A stretch of DNA of 64,000 nucleotides from the NCBI GenBank assembly GCA_019448385.1, contig JAGTXO010000006.1:1-64000 (forward strand). Direction: 5' to 3'. Of the stretch, positions 51,585 to 60,194 are shown one piece after another. Each line of letters opens with the position of its first letter. The stretch's first letter is position 1. Both the position numbers and the translations under genes were made by a program. This DNA is from Diacronema lutheri (lineage: Eukaryota > Haptophyta > Pavlovophyceae > Pavlovales > Pavlovaceae). Under the pieces are notes generated by a model. That model had not been told where the DNA came from. It saw nothing but the letters and a program-made list of their open reading frames with translations, and made no database searches.

Positions 51585-53766
51585 ATGCATGCGCAGTGTG
51601 TAACGGCGATGCATGCTCGGCCGCGGTCGCCCGCGCCGCTGCGCTTTGGTGGCGCGCGTCGGCGGCCGATGACGGCGGACGCGCACCACACAACCTCGCT
51701 CGTGCTCGCACGCGGCGCTTTGCACCCGCCTTCGCACGCCGAACGCGAGCGCGCGACGTCGGGACGCATCGACGTGACCGCGTCGGTCACGGACGCCGTT
51801 CTGGGCCCGTCGGCCAGGTTGCGCGCAATGCAGCGGCCGCGCACGGCGGCGGGCGGCGCGCGGCTGCGCAACTTTGTGATCGAACCCGAGCGCGCCGAGC
51901 GGTCGACTTTGGCTAGCGTGGCCGCCGCGCCGCGCGCGATAGCGGGCGCCGCGGGCGGCGAGGCGCGCGCGTCAGAGGCGAGCGCGCGCAACGTGGCGGC
52001 CGACGCGAGTGTTTCGCCCGCGCGGCGCCCCACGCAGCCGCCTCACGCGCCCGCGCCGCATACCGCGTGGAGCGCGCTGCCGCCGGCCGGCGCGGCGGCG
52101 GCCGCTGACGCGTCGGGCGTCGAGCGGCACGCCGCCCCGCCGCCGCCGCCGCCGCCGCCGCCGGCGGCGGCGGCGGCGGCGAGCGAGGGCGCTGAGCAGC
52201 GGGGCGTGCCGGACGGCGGCGCGCCCACGCCGCTCGAGACGCGCCGATCGGTGCGCAAGTCGCGCGCTGCCGAGGCCGCGCTCGCCGCGCGCGAGGCGGC
52301 CGCCGCGCTCGCGCGCGAGCAGCAGGCGGCGGCAGTTGAGCAGCAGCAGCGGCGCATGGTCTCGACGCTGCCCGGCAGCCACACGCGCCGGCTATCGGCA
52401 CGGGCGGTCTCGTCCGCGCCGCTCTTCGTGCCGCCGCCCAATACGCCCGCCGTGCACGCGTGGGAGCGCATGGCGCGCGCGCTCCTTTCCCGCCAGCGGG
52501 GCGCCACGGCGCTCGCACGTGGCTGGGACTGCACGCTGCTCATCTCGAGTGCACCGCTCTTCGCAAAGTGCACCGCGCACGAGATCTCGCGGCTGAGCAG
52601 GCTCGTATCGGTGCGCCACGTGCCGCGCTACACCGTCGTCTTCCGCCAGGCGAGCCTCGCGCACGACGGGCAGCTGCTGCTGCTCGCGCGCGGCTCTGTC
52701 AGGCTACACGGCGTCGACGGCTCGGACACGGTGTTGCGCGCGCCCTCCGAGGTGTCGCTGCGGATGCGCACGAGCAAGACGGTGGTGATCGGGGTCGAGG
52801 CCGGCGCGAGCGATGCCGAGCGCAACGCGCGCCGCCGGCCGGACACGTGCACGTGCCTGACGGAGTGCGTGCTCCTCGGGATCGACCCCGCCCAGCTCGC
52901 GCCCCTCGTGCGCGAGCAGTGCCGCGCGCTCTCCAACCGGCGGCTGCTGCACGAGCACAGCCGCTCGCTCATGTACCGCGACCTGCGCGAGGCCGAGATG
53001 CGCCAGGTCGCCGCCATGTTTGAGTTCCGTTACGTCCGACCGCACGAGGCCGTCGCGCGAGAGGGCGACGTCGCCGACCGATTTTACTTGCTCGTGTACG
53101 GCGCGGTGGCGATACAGACGAGCGTGCGCGATGCGAGCGGCGCGGTGACGAACACGCTGCAGATCGGCCACGTCGACCTCAAGTCCGAATACCGTTACTT
53201 TGGCGAGTCGGCGTTCATGGACTGGCTGCTCGCGGGCAAGTTCGGCAGCGCGCGCCGCTTTGCGTCGATCGTCGCGCTCGAGCCGAGCTGGTGCGTGCGC
53301 GCCAGGTCGCGGCGCCCGCACGCGCCGCGCGCGCCCGCGCCGCCGGCCGCGCGCTCGCGCAACGAGGCGCGCGCGCGCGCCGCGGCTCGCGCGTGCGCGC
53401 AGGCTGCTCGAGATGCCGTCCACGCGCTACGAGGAGCTCTTCTCCGTCGTGCCCGTGATCGGCGACCTGTTCCGCAACGTGCGCGACTACTTTCGCCAGA
53501 CGCGCGCGCTGCAAGACGAGGAGAAGGAGCTCCTCGCGCTCCGGCGAATGCTCAAGCGTCACCAGCAGGAAGTTGCCGACCGCAAGATCGTCTTCTCGCA
53601 GATCAAGAATGCGCGCGTGCTCGGCGCGGCTGCTCTGACGTGGCAGGAGAAAAAGGCGGTCAACGCGGCTTCGCGAGAGTCTGCGATTGCAGCCGTCCAC
53701 TCGTCGTCGCGTCGGGGGGGGGCACGGACGGCTAGGATGCGATTGCAGGTGGGGATGACAATTTAG
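51585..53766 (+). CDS. Double cyclic-nucleotide-binding-domain protein
   Basis: Exons 51585-53290 and 53403-53766, 689 aa; alternative ATGs at 51609 and 51669. The N-terminal half is disordered with Pro/Ala runs. CNBD one (about residues 325-450) is degenerate: APLFAKCTAHEISRLSRLVS, TVVFRQASLAHDGQLLLLAR, GSVRL, with an insert. CNBD two (about 465-570) is better preserved: HEAVAREGDVADRFYLLVYG, then YFGESAFMDWLLAGKFGSAR and RFASIVALEPSW, with the phosphate-binding-cassette FGE and Arg. Intron 53291-53402 (TG|GTGCGT...CGCAG|G) changes frame. The C-terminus is a basic coiled coil (DEEKELLALRRMLKRHQQEV). A ciliary CNBD role is possible. Its stop overlaps that of the convergent protease gene. Confidence 0.75.
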
Positions 53767-54830
53767 ACCACTCCGCGCTTGGGCCGCGCCTGCTGCGCGC
53801 ACGTCAGGCCCCGCTCCGCCTCGGCGCGCGCCGCGGCAACGACGTTGCCACCGCTGGCCGCCGCCGCAGACCCGCCGCCGCCGACGACGCGCGCGCTGCA
53901 CTCGCTGTCGAGCGGCACGTCGGGTTCAAAGCCACGCTGATCGACGAGGCGGCCGGCGGGCGTCTCGTACCGCGCAACGGTGATCTCGAGCGCCGAACCG
54001 TCCGCCAGCTTGGCCACCGTCTGGATGAGCCCCTTGCCATATGTGCGCTCGCCAAGCAGGTCGGCGCGCCCGTTGTCGCGCAAGGCGCCTGCGAGCACCT
54101 CGGCGGCCGACGCGGTGTTCCGATCGACGAGGAGGCGGAGGGGCAGGTCGGCGTATGGGCCGGCGTCAAGCGCGTCAAACGTCTCGACTGGCCCCGCGCG
54201 CCGGCGCACCGCGACGATGCGCTCCCCGCTGTTGAGGAAGAGGCGCGCGACCTCGACGGCGGAGGCGAACGAGCCGCCCAGGTTGCCGCGCAGATCGACC
54301 CAGAGCTCGGCGGGCGGCGCCGCGTCGAGCGGCGCGAGCGCGGCGCGCACGCGCTCGGGTGTGCGCGCACCCATCCGCCCGATGCGCAGGAGCGCAATTG
54401 GCCGGCCGTCCGCGCGCACGCCGCGCAGCAGCACGACGCCGTCCGACGCGTCGTCGTCTGCCACGCCGCCGCCGTCGTCGCCGCGCGCCGTGTAGCGGCG
54501 CGCGGTGAGGGCAAGCTCCTCGGGCGTGAGCAGACGGGTCCACCGATCGTCGAGCTCGCCGAGCAGCTCGCGGATGGCGCCACGCGCCTCGTCCATCGAG
54601 CGGTAGCTGCGCTCGCGCAAGTACACCTTGCGCCGCGCCTCCCAGTCGATCGCGCTCAGGCGGCCGCCGTCCACGAACGCGCGCTTCACGTCTGCCCACG
54701 CCTCGGCAACGAGTGCGGCCTCGTCCGACAACTCGACTGCCGCGTGCGACGCGGGCCCGCGCCCGAGGAGCGCGGACGCGGCGAGGAGCGCGCCGAAGGC
54801 GCGCCTGCCAGCGACCTCGCGGAATACCAT
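53763..54830 (-). CDS. C-terminal processing protease (CtpA/S41-like), PDZ apparently lost
   Basis: A 355-aa protein. A leader with a hydrophobic stretch (AFGALLAASALLGRGPASHA) fits a thylakoid-lumen or secretory signal. The S41A core is clear: AELWVDLRGNLGGSFASAVE, LLVDRNTASAAEVLAGALRD with catalytic Ser241, and ERTYGKGLIQ with Lys266. Plastid CtpA matures photosystem II D1 in the lumen. The region between LLTPEELALTARRY and LLRIGRMGA, which normally holds a PDZ domain of about 80-90 residues, is only about 35 residues of acidic, Gly/Asp-rich sequence. The gene lacks introns. Its TAA overlaps the opposite gene's TAG in TTAG. Confidence 0.85.
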   Translation of the reverse strand: MVFREVAGRRAFGALLAASALLGRGPASHAAVELSDEAALVAEAWADVKRAFVDGGRLSAIDWEARRKVYLRERSYRSMDEARGAIRELLGELDDRWTRLLTPEELALTARRYTARGDDGGGVADDDASDGVVLLRGVRADGRPIALLRIGRMGARTPERVRAALAPLDAAPPAELWVDLRGNLGGSFASAVEVARLFLNSGERIVAVRRRAGPVETFDALDAGPYADLPLRLLVDRNTASAAEVLAGALRDNGRADLLGERTYGKGLIQTVAKLADGSALEITVARYETPAGRLVDQRGFEPDVPLDSECSARVVGGGGSAAAASGGNVVAAARAEAERGLTCAQQARPKRGVV

Positions 54831-54978
54831 TGGCTGTCCGCCGAACCCGCAAGAGGGAAATCAAAGTTCAGGTTCTTGATGATACTACTTAACGGCGCTT
54901 ACGTCAGGACAGCGGGGTCAGCACCAGTTGCGGGGGAATCGAGTAGCCACCAATGTCGTCGATTCGATTCGGTTCTTG
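54831..54978. promoter_or_regulatory. Divergent promoter with direct 13-bp repeat
   Basis: 148 bp between the protease start and the hydrolase start. GGTTCTTGATGAT occurs at about 54,871 and 54,971, the second copy running into the hydrolase start codon. The region is less GC-rich. Regulatory role inferred. Confidence 0.35.
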
Positions 54979-56130
54979 ATGATGAGGTTGAGCAGGTCCA
55001 TCGTGCTCGTCGTGGTGCTCGTGAGCGGCGCGGGCGGCATGGTCTCCGCCGTGGCGCGCAGTATGGGCGTGTCGATGGTGGCGCCGCGCGCGCTCGCGCA
55101 TATGGCCCTCACCTCGCTCGCCTGGCGGCCCGACGGCCACTCCTTCTGGCGATGGGACGGTTCGCCCGTGCCCGGCGGCTCGCGCGTGCACTACCTCGCG
55201 GCCGGGCCTGAGGACGGCCGCCCGCTCGTGCTCGTGCACGGCTTCGGCGCGTCATGGTTCCACTGGCGCTTCAACGTCCCGGCGCTCGCGCAGCGTGGCT
55301 ACCGCGTGTACGCCGTCGACCTCCTCGGCTTTGGCCTCTCCGACAAGCCGCTCACGCAGTACACCGCGCAGCTGTGGGCGGCGCAGCTCGCCGACTTTGC
55401 GACGCACGTCGTCGCGCCGCGCGCGCCGTGCAAGGCGGCGATCGCGGGGAACAGCCTCGGCGGCTTTGCCTCGCTCGCCGCCGCGGTCGTCGCCCCCGAG
55501 TTCATCGAGGGCGTCGCGCTGCTGAACGCGGCCGGCCAGTTTGCGTCGCCGCGCGCCGCCGACGCCGACCCGGGCGCGCTCGCCGACGCGGGCGTGCTCG
55601 CCGCGTGGATGGCAGAAACGCGCGCGCGCGCGTCGGAGCTCGCGCGACGGATGGTGCTGTTTGGCTCCTTCCAGCTCACCAAGCAGCCCGCGCGCATCCG
55701 GCAGGTGCTCACGTCCGTGTACGCGCGCAACGCGTCCAACGTCGACGACGAGCTCGTCCAATCGATCGCCGCGCCGGCGGAAGATCCAAACGCGGCGGAG
55801 ATCTTCTACCGGATTGTCTCGCGCAACGCGCTCGAGCCGAGCACGACGATCGACGCGCTGCTCGCCCGCCTCGACCCCGCCTTGCAGCTGCTGCTGCTCT
55901 GGGGCGAGCACGACCCGTGGATCCGACCAGCGGCTGCGGACAAGATCATCGCGCTGCGCCCGAGCGCGGTGCGCGTCTCGGTCGACGCCGGCCATTGCCC
56001 GCACGACGAGGCGCCCGCGCAGGTGAACGACGCGCTCGTCGCGTGGCTCGAGCAGCTGCCCGGTGCCAAGCTCATCCCGCCGCCCGAGCCAATCGTCGTT
56101 AGTGCGCGCTGGCCGCCGCCCGCGTTGTGA
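54979..56130 (+). CDS. Alpha/beta hydrolase, probably plastid or secretory
   Basis: A 383-aa protein from tandem ATGs at 54979/54982. The N-terminal hydrophobic segment (IVLVVVLVSGAGGMVSAVA) acts as signal or anchor. The fold shows VLVHGFGASWFHWRFNVPAL (oxyanion hole), RVYAVDLLGFGLSDKP, nucleophile elbow GNSLGG (Ser159), acid LLLLWGEHDPWI and catalytic His in VDAGHCPHDEAP. The layout matches epoxide hydrolase/pheophytinase-like plant and algal enzymes; substrate unknown. No intron. On the opposite strand its 3' 325 bp are also open as the tail of the ATPase gene. Confidence 0.85.
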   Translation: MMRLSRSIVLVVVLVSGAGGMVSAVARSMGVSMVAPRALAHMALTSLAWRPDGHSFWRWDGSPVPGGSRVHYLAAGPEDGRPLVLVHGFGASWFHWRFNVPALAQRGYRVYAVDLLGFGLSDKPLTQYTAQLWAAQLADFATHVVAPRAPCKAAIAGNSLGGFASLAAAVVAPEFIEGVALLNAAGQFASPRAADADPGALADAGVLAAWMAETRARASELARRMVLFGSFQLTKQPARIRQVLTSVYARNASNVDDELVQSIAAPAEDPNAAEIFYRIVSRNALEPSTTIDALLARLDPALQLLLLWGEHDPWIRPAAADKIIALRPSAVRVSVDAGHCPHDEAPAQVNDALVAWLEQLPGAKLIPPPEPIVVSARWPPPAL

Positions 56131-57413
56131 CGTGCATGCAGGGTCGTGCTGCACATGCGATCGGCTGCGACCGGGGTTCTCTCACACTCTGTTCTGTGCC
56201 GCCAAGCCATGCTGTCAACTACCGGGGGGTGGAGGGGGCCGTGTTCTCCGCCATGCTTTCCAAGCACCTGCTCCGCAGCGGCACGATCGGCGGGCGTGTA
56301 GAAGGTGAACACGCCGGTCTGCGTGTTGATCGAGATGGCGTGGTGCTTTGGCAGCTTGAGCACGTCCGAAATGCCCACCTCGGAGCACATGTACTTTGCG
56401 TCCGTGACCGGCAAGGAGCCGCCGTTCTTGAGCATCGCCTTCATCAGCCGGATGAAGTGCAGGCCAGCCTTGCCGAACTTGACCTCAGCCGCATCCACAG
56501 CGACCTTGACCAAGTTCTCCACCCTCATTACGCCCGCCTTCTGCTGCATGTCGATGAAGGCGCGCACCACGTCGCGCGCTGGCTTGCCCGCCGACAACTT
56601 GAGCTCGTCCGCCAGCTTGGACAGGCCGATCGCGCGCGCGCTTGCGCGGGCGTAGAGCTCGGGGCGCAGCTCGCGCTCGTCGGCCGCGGTGAGGGCGCCC
56701 AGCTCGTCGAGGTAGATGTCCGCCTCTGCCGAGGTGAAGTCGTCCAGCCACACATATCTGTGCCTGTCCGTGTCCGACCCCATCGCGTAGACCGCGTGCG
56801 CATCGCCAAGCACGATGAAGCCGTAGCAGGCGGCGCGATCGCAAACGAGGTTCTTCATCGTCTGCACCGCGAGGCCGACCGTCGCGGGCTGCGCCTTGGT
56901 CTCGACCTCGAAGACGATGGTTGGCTTCCAGTCGGTTGCGTGTGGATGCCGCGTCCGGTAGCGAGACGCTGCACCTGCGAGGTAGTCGACCATCTGATTT
57001 TGGCTAAGCGCAGCGCTTGAAGACGGCGTGCGACCAATCGTGCCGTCCACGAGCACAGCGTATATGCCGGTGTCGAGCGTGTGCGCGCCTGTCACTGAGA
57101 AGACAAGTACGCCATCGGTTTGCTCAAGCGCATGCGCGACCGCCGTCGTCTTGCCCACGCCGCGCGGTCCGACCACGACATTGATGAACGTGCTCGGGTA
57201 CTTGACGAACGCGCCAAGCTCAGCGTCGACCTGCGCCCGCGCCACGTACGGCAGCGCGCCCAATTGCAGGATCTGCGGCGAGATTTTGGCTTTGCATGCG
57301 GCCGCCGCAAACCGCCGTGCGTCGGAGAAGTACCAGTTGCGCATGGAGTTCACGCCGAGCCCAATCACAGCTGTCACGGCACCCGAGATGAGAAAGATGA
57401 CAGGATCGCGCAT
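55806..57413 (-). CDS. Membrane-anchored P-loop ATPase (STAND/archaeal-ATPase-like)
   Basis: Start at the ATG at 57413 gives an N-terminal membrane helix (DPVIFLISGAVTAVIGLGVN). The ATPase domain follows: INVVVGPRGVGKTTAVAHAL (Walker A), WKPTIVFEVE, CYGFIVLGDAHAVYAM (Walker B-like strand), then RYVWLDDFTSAEADIYLDEL and a helical C-domain ending FTFYTPADRAAAEQ. This resembles the archaeal-type ATPases (PF01637-like) found sporadically in eukaryotes. The end is uncertain: the open frame runs to 55806, antisense to the hydrolase. A short intron after AAEQ (donor GTGCTT, acceptor near GGTCGCAG) would end the protein at about 56,100 instead. The domain itself is complete by about 56,240. Confidence 0.72.
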   Translation of the reverse strand: MRDPVIFLISGAVTAVIGLGVNSMRNWYFSDARRFAAAACKAKISPQILQLGALPYVARAQVDAELGAFVKYPSTFINVVVGPRGVGKTTAVAHALEQTDGVLVFSVTGAHTLDTGIYAVLVDGTIGRTPSSSAALSQNQMVDYLAGAASRYRTRHPHATDWKPTIVFEVETKAQPATVGLAVQTMKNLVCDRAACYGFIVLGDAHAVYAMGSDTDRHRYVWLDDFTSAEADIYLDELGALTAADERELRPELYARASARAIGLSKLADELKLSAGKPARDVVRAFIDMQQKAGVMRVENLVKVAVDAAEVKFGKAGLHFIRLMKAMLKNGGSLPVTDAKYMCSEVGISDVLKLPKHHAISINTQTGVFTFYTPADRAAAEQVLGKHGGEHGPLHPPVVDSMAWRHRTECERTPVAADRMCSTTLHARHNAGGGQRALTTIGSGGGMSLAPGSCSSHATSASFTCAGASSCGQWPASTETRTALGRSAMILSAAAGRIHGSCSPQSSSSCKAGSRRASSASIVVLGSSALRETIR

Positions 57414-58317
57414 GATCGGCGGGAGGCGTCCAGCGCCGAGAGCGACGGGCGACGAGCGCGAAGGCGTGCTCCTTGCACGCAACTCGACGGCATGCCCAGC
57501 TCGCGCCACCGTCGCGTGAGATGCGCCTCAGAGCTCGCCGGCCTGAGCGGCCCGTGGCGCGCGTAGCCAAGGCAATCGGCACGCTCGCACGGCGGGGACG
57601 GGGTTGGGGGTGAACGCCTGCGCGCACGCCGTCCGGGTGAGGAGCAAGGCAAGAAGTGCATCCCGCATCGTAGCACAATGGCGGATCGTTCCATCCCGTT
57701 GCACGACCGTTGGCGCGGATCACTCCGATGGCATTGCCTAGGAGCAGGCGCACGGGCTTGCGAACGTCTTGTTGGAAAGTGCCACTGACGACAGGATCGC
57801 GCGCGCGGTGGCGGCATCTCTGACATCGTGCGCATCGTCGCGCGGGCGAGGCGATCTGCTTTCGAACGGGCGGGTGGCCGTCGGTCTTTGTCCTTGCCTC
57901 GTCATGCACGTCCACGTTGCCCCGCCGAGCGCATCAGGCGTCTCTGCCTCGACAGGCTGAGAGCAGCTTGACGCCGTCGTGCCCGTGCTCGACACAGCGC
58001 GCACTTCGCCTTCTCACTTGCCTTCAAGCGCGACCGGCGTGTCGCGAGGCCTTCGTCAGGGGCCAGTACGTCGCGCGCCATGTTCATCGTGGCCGCGCGG
58101 AAGGAGCGTGCGTGTCGAGTCAACGCGATCAAGTTTCAAGATCAAGGCGATCGTATTTGGCTCGACGTGCAACGAGATCGTGAATTCTGGGCGAGTCCGC
58201 CATGCTCTACGAGCACCTGCTCCCCCCTTCTTTCTTCCCACTCCTCCTTGTCTGACAGTGCGCTCACGTACGTGGGCCGGGACAAATGAACAGCGCGGTG
58301 CCCCACGCGCACGCGCG
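57414..58317. other. Long intergenic stretch, nothing recognised
   Basis: About 900 bp upstream of the ATPase gene and downstream of the DnaJ gene, both on the minus strand: the longest apparent gap. It has several short overlapping frames on both strands with no convincing composition. One plus-strand frame at 58080-58289 (MFIVAARKERACRVNAIKF) is short and unsupported. No tRNA- or snRNA-like structure was identified by eye. It may hold an unrecognised small gene or noncoding RNA. Confidence 0.35.
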
Positions 58318-60088
58318 TCACCTGGCGGCGCTGCCCGGCGTGGCGGCATCGTCCGCCGCGCGTGCGCGCGCCATCATCGAGCTCTCGACGCTCGCCATCG
58401 CCGCCTTGAGCTGCGCGGCAAAGTCGAGCTCGGCGTCGGGCATGCCGTGCGCGCAGAAGATGCCGCCCAGCACCTTGAGCGCCTCCGCGCGCCGCCTGCG
58501 CGCCGCGGCGTCAACGTCCGCGTCCTGCAGCAGCTTGTCGCACACGCGCGAGAGCGTGCTCTCGATGTCGAGCACAGTCACGCGCCACGCCGACTCGAGC
58601 ATCAGCGCCATCGCACCAGTGCGCTCCACCTCAAGCGCGCTGCGGCGGCGGGGCGCGGCGAGCGCAGCCCAGGGAGGAGGGGGGTAAGGAGAGGGGGAAG
58701 GGGGGGGGGAAGGGGGGGGGGGGAAGGGGGGGGGAAGGGGGGGGGGGGGGGGGGGGGGGGAAGGGGGAAGGCGGAAAGGGAAGAGACGTTGAAACAAACG
58801 CGCGCGCGCGCGCCGGTCGCGCGCCGCGCGTGCGCGCGCACAGGCTGGCGTGTGCGTCGGCCTTTCCTCGTTTGCTCTGGTCGATGGAGTGCTCGATCTT
58901 CTTGAAGACCGAGTAGGTGCGCACGCCCGCCTGCGCGAGCTTGAACGCGGACGAGGCGGTGTGCGTGTGCGCGCGCAGCTTTGCGAGCCGAGTGGAAAGC
59001 GGCGCGAAGGGGCCGTCGCCAAAGTACTCGGCTGCCTTGCCCTCGTACGCGCAGCCGATCGTGTACAGCAGCACGTCGCCGAAGCTACCCTTGGCAAGTC
59101 GCGCCGCCTGCTCGTGCGCGTCCGCGATAAACTCGCTCTCATCGCCGTGCACGTGCATCGCGACGAGCTGCGCGAGGCGTAGGGCGCACACGACCTCGCG
59201 CTTGCGCTGCCGGAACGCAAGCTGCGCCTCTGAGAGCTGGCCGCCGTCCATGCCGAAGAGCATCGCGAGCTGCAGCTCGCCCACGAAGGGCTCGAATTGC
59301 TCCGATCCGAAGAGGATCGCGAAGAAGGTGGACGAGTCGAGGAGCGGCGTCGACGCGAGCGCCTCCTTACCGCACCGGTCGTACTTTGCGCGCAGCTCGT
59401 CGTTGGACAGGCATTGGTACGCCTCGCCCACGCGCTGAAAGTCCTCCTTGGCCGCCGGGTTGTTCGGGTTCTTGTCCGGGTGCAGCTGCCGTGCGAGCAT
59501 GTAGTACGCCTTTTTGATCTGCGCACTCGACGCCGTCGGCTCGACGCCGAGCACGTCGTACAGGTCCGTCTCGGCCACGCGCGCGCCACTGCTCGCGCCC
59601 GCGCCGCCGCCCGCGGCGGCAGGGTCGACGGTGCGCGCGCCCTCTCCCGCGCGCGGCGCGGTGAGCACCTCCATCGCCTCGGCGCGCAGCGAGAAGAACT
59701 CCCACTGCCTGCGCTCGTTCGACCACACCTTGCCCAGGGCCGCTTCGGACGCCGCCTCGCCCGAATTGTACGCGCCGCGAGCGATCTGCGCGACGCCAAC
59801 CGCGGCGCCAGCGACGGGCAGGGCGATCGCGCCCACGAGCCCGACGCCGAGACCCGTGAAAAAGCCCTGCACGCCGTCGCTTTGCGCGCCGATCACCGGC
59901 GCGGCGACAAGGCCGGCCACACCCGCCAGCACGCCCTTGGTGACGGACTTCAAGGCCGAGCTCGTGCCCGCCGCCAGATCGCGCGGGCGCCGCGTCGAAA
60001 AGATGCTCAGCGACAAGTCGTCCGACGCGGCGGGTGGGCCATCCGACAGCTGTGAGCCGTGCAAGACGACGGCCGTGCTCGGCTGCAT
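58318..60088 (-). CDS. DnaJ (Hsp40) protein with DnaJ-X domain
   Basis: Exons 60088-58842 and 58639-58318, 522 aa. Residues 50-107 are a Gly-rich amphipathic stretch (TKGVLAGVAGLVAAPVIGAQ, then GVQGFFTGLGVGLVGAIALP), similar in pattern to the repeated motif near the C-terminus of VPS13/ATG2-type lipid-transfer proteins. The J domain is at 175-242 with HPD at 203-205. The X domain follows (YGxCAYEGKAAEYFGDGPFA-like), with LESAWRVTVLDIESTLSRVC in exon 2. The J co-chaperone would stimulate Hsp70. Intron 58841-58640 (CT|GTGCGC...CCGCAG|C) changes frame and carries a long pyrimidine tract. Plant DnaJ-X proteins are the closest familiar relatives. Confidence 0.87.
58679..58770. repeat. G/A homopurine tract inside DnaJ intron
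   Basis: About 90 bases of almost pure G with AA interruptions on this strand, so a C/T tract on the transcribed strand, occupying nearly half of the 202-bp intron upstream of the acceptor. Confidence 0.8.
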
Positions 60089-60194
60089 CCTGAAGACTTG
60101 TGAAAAGACGCTGTCACGATGGCGGTCTGACGAGCCGTCAAGTCACACACACTACTGACACACTCCAGACTCCAGACTCCAGGTCTGACCAATG

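Noticed and set aside
57979-58905. Plus-strand frame reading through the DnaJ 3' region
   Set aside because: It ends in poly-Gly/Lys from the intron purine tract and is antisense to conserved DnaJ-X sequence.
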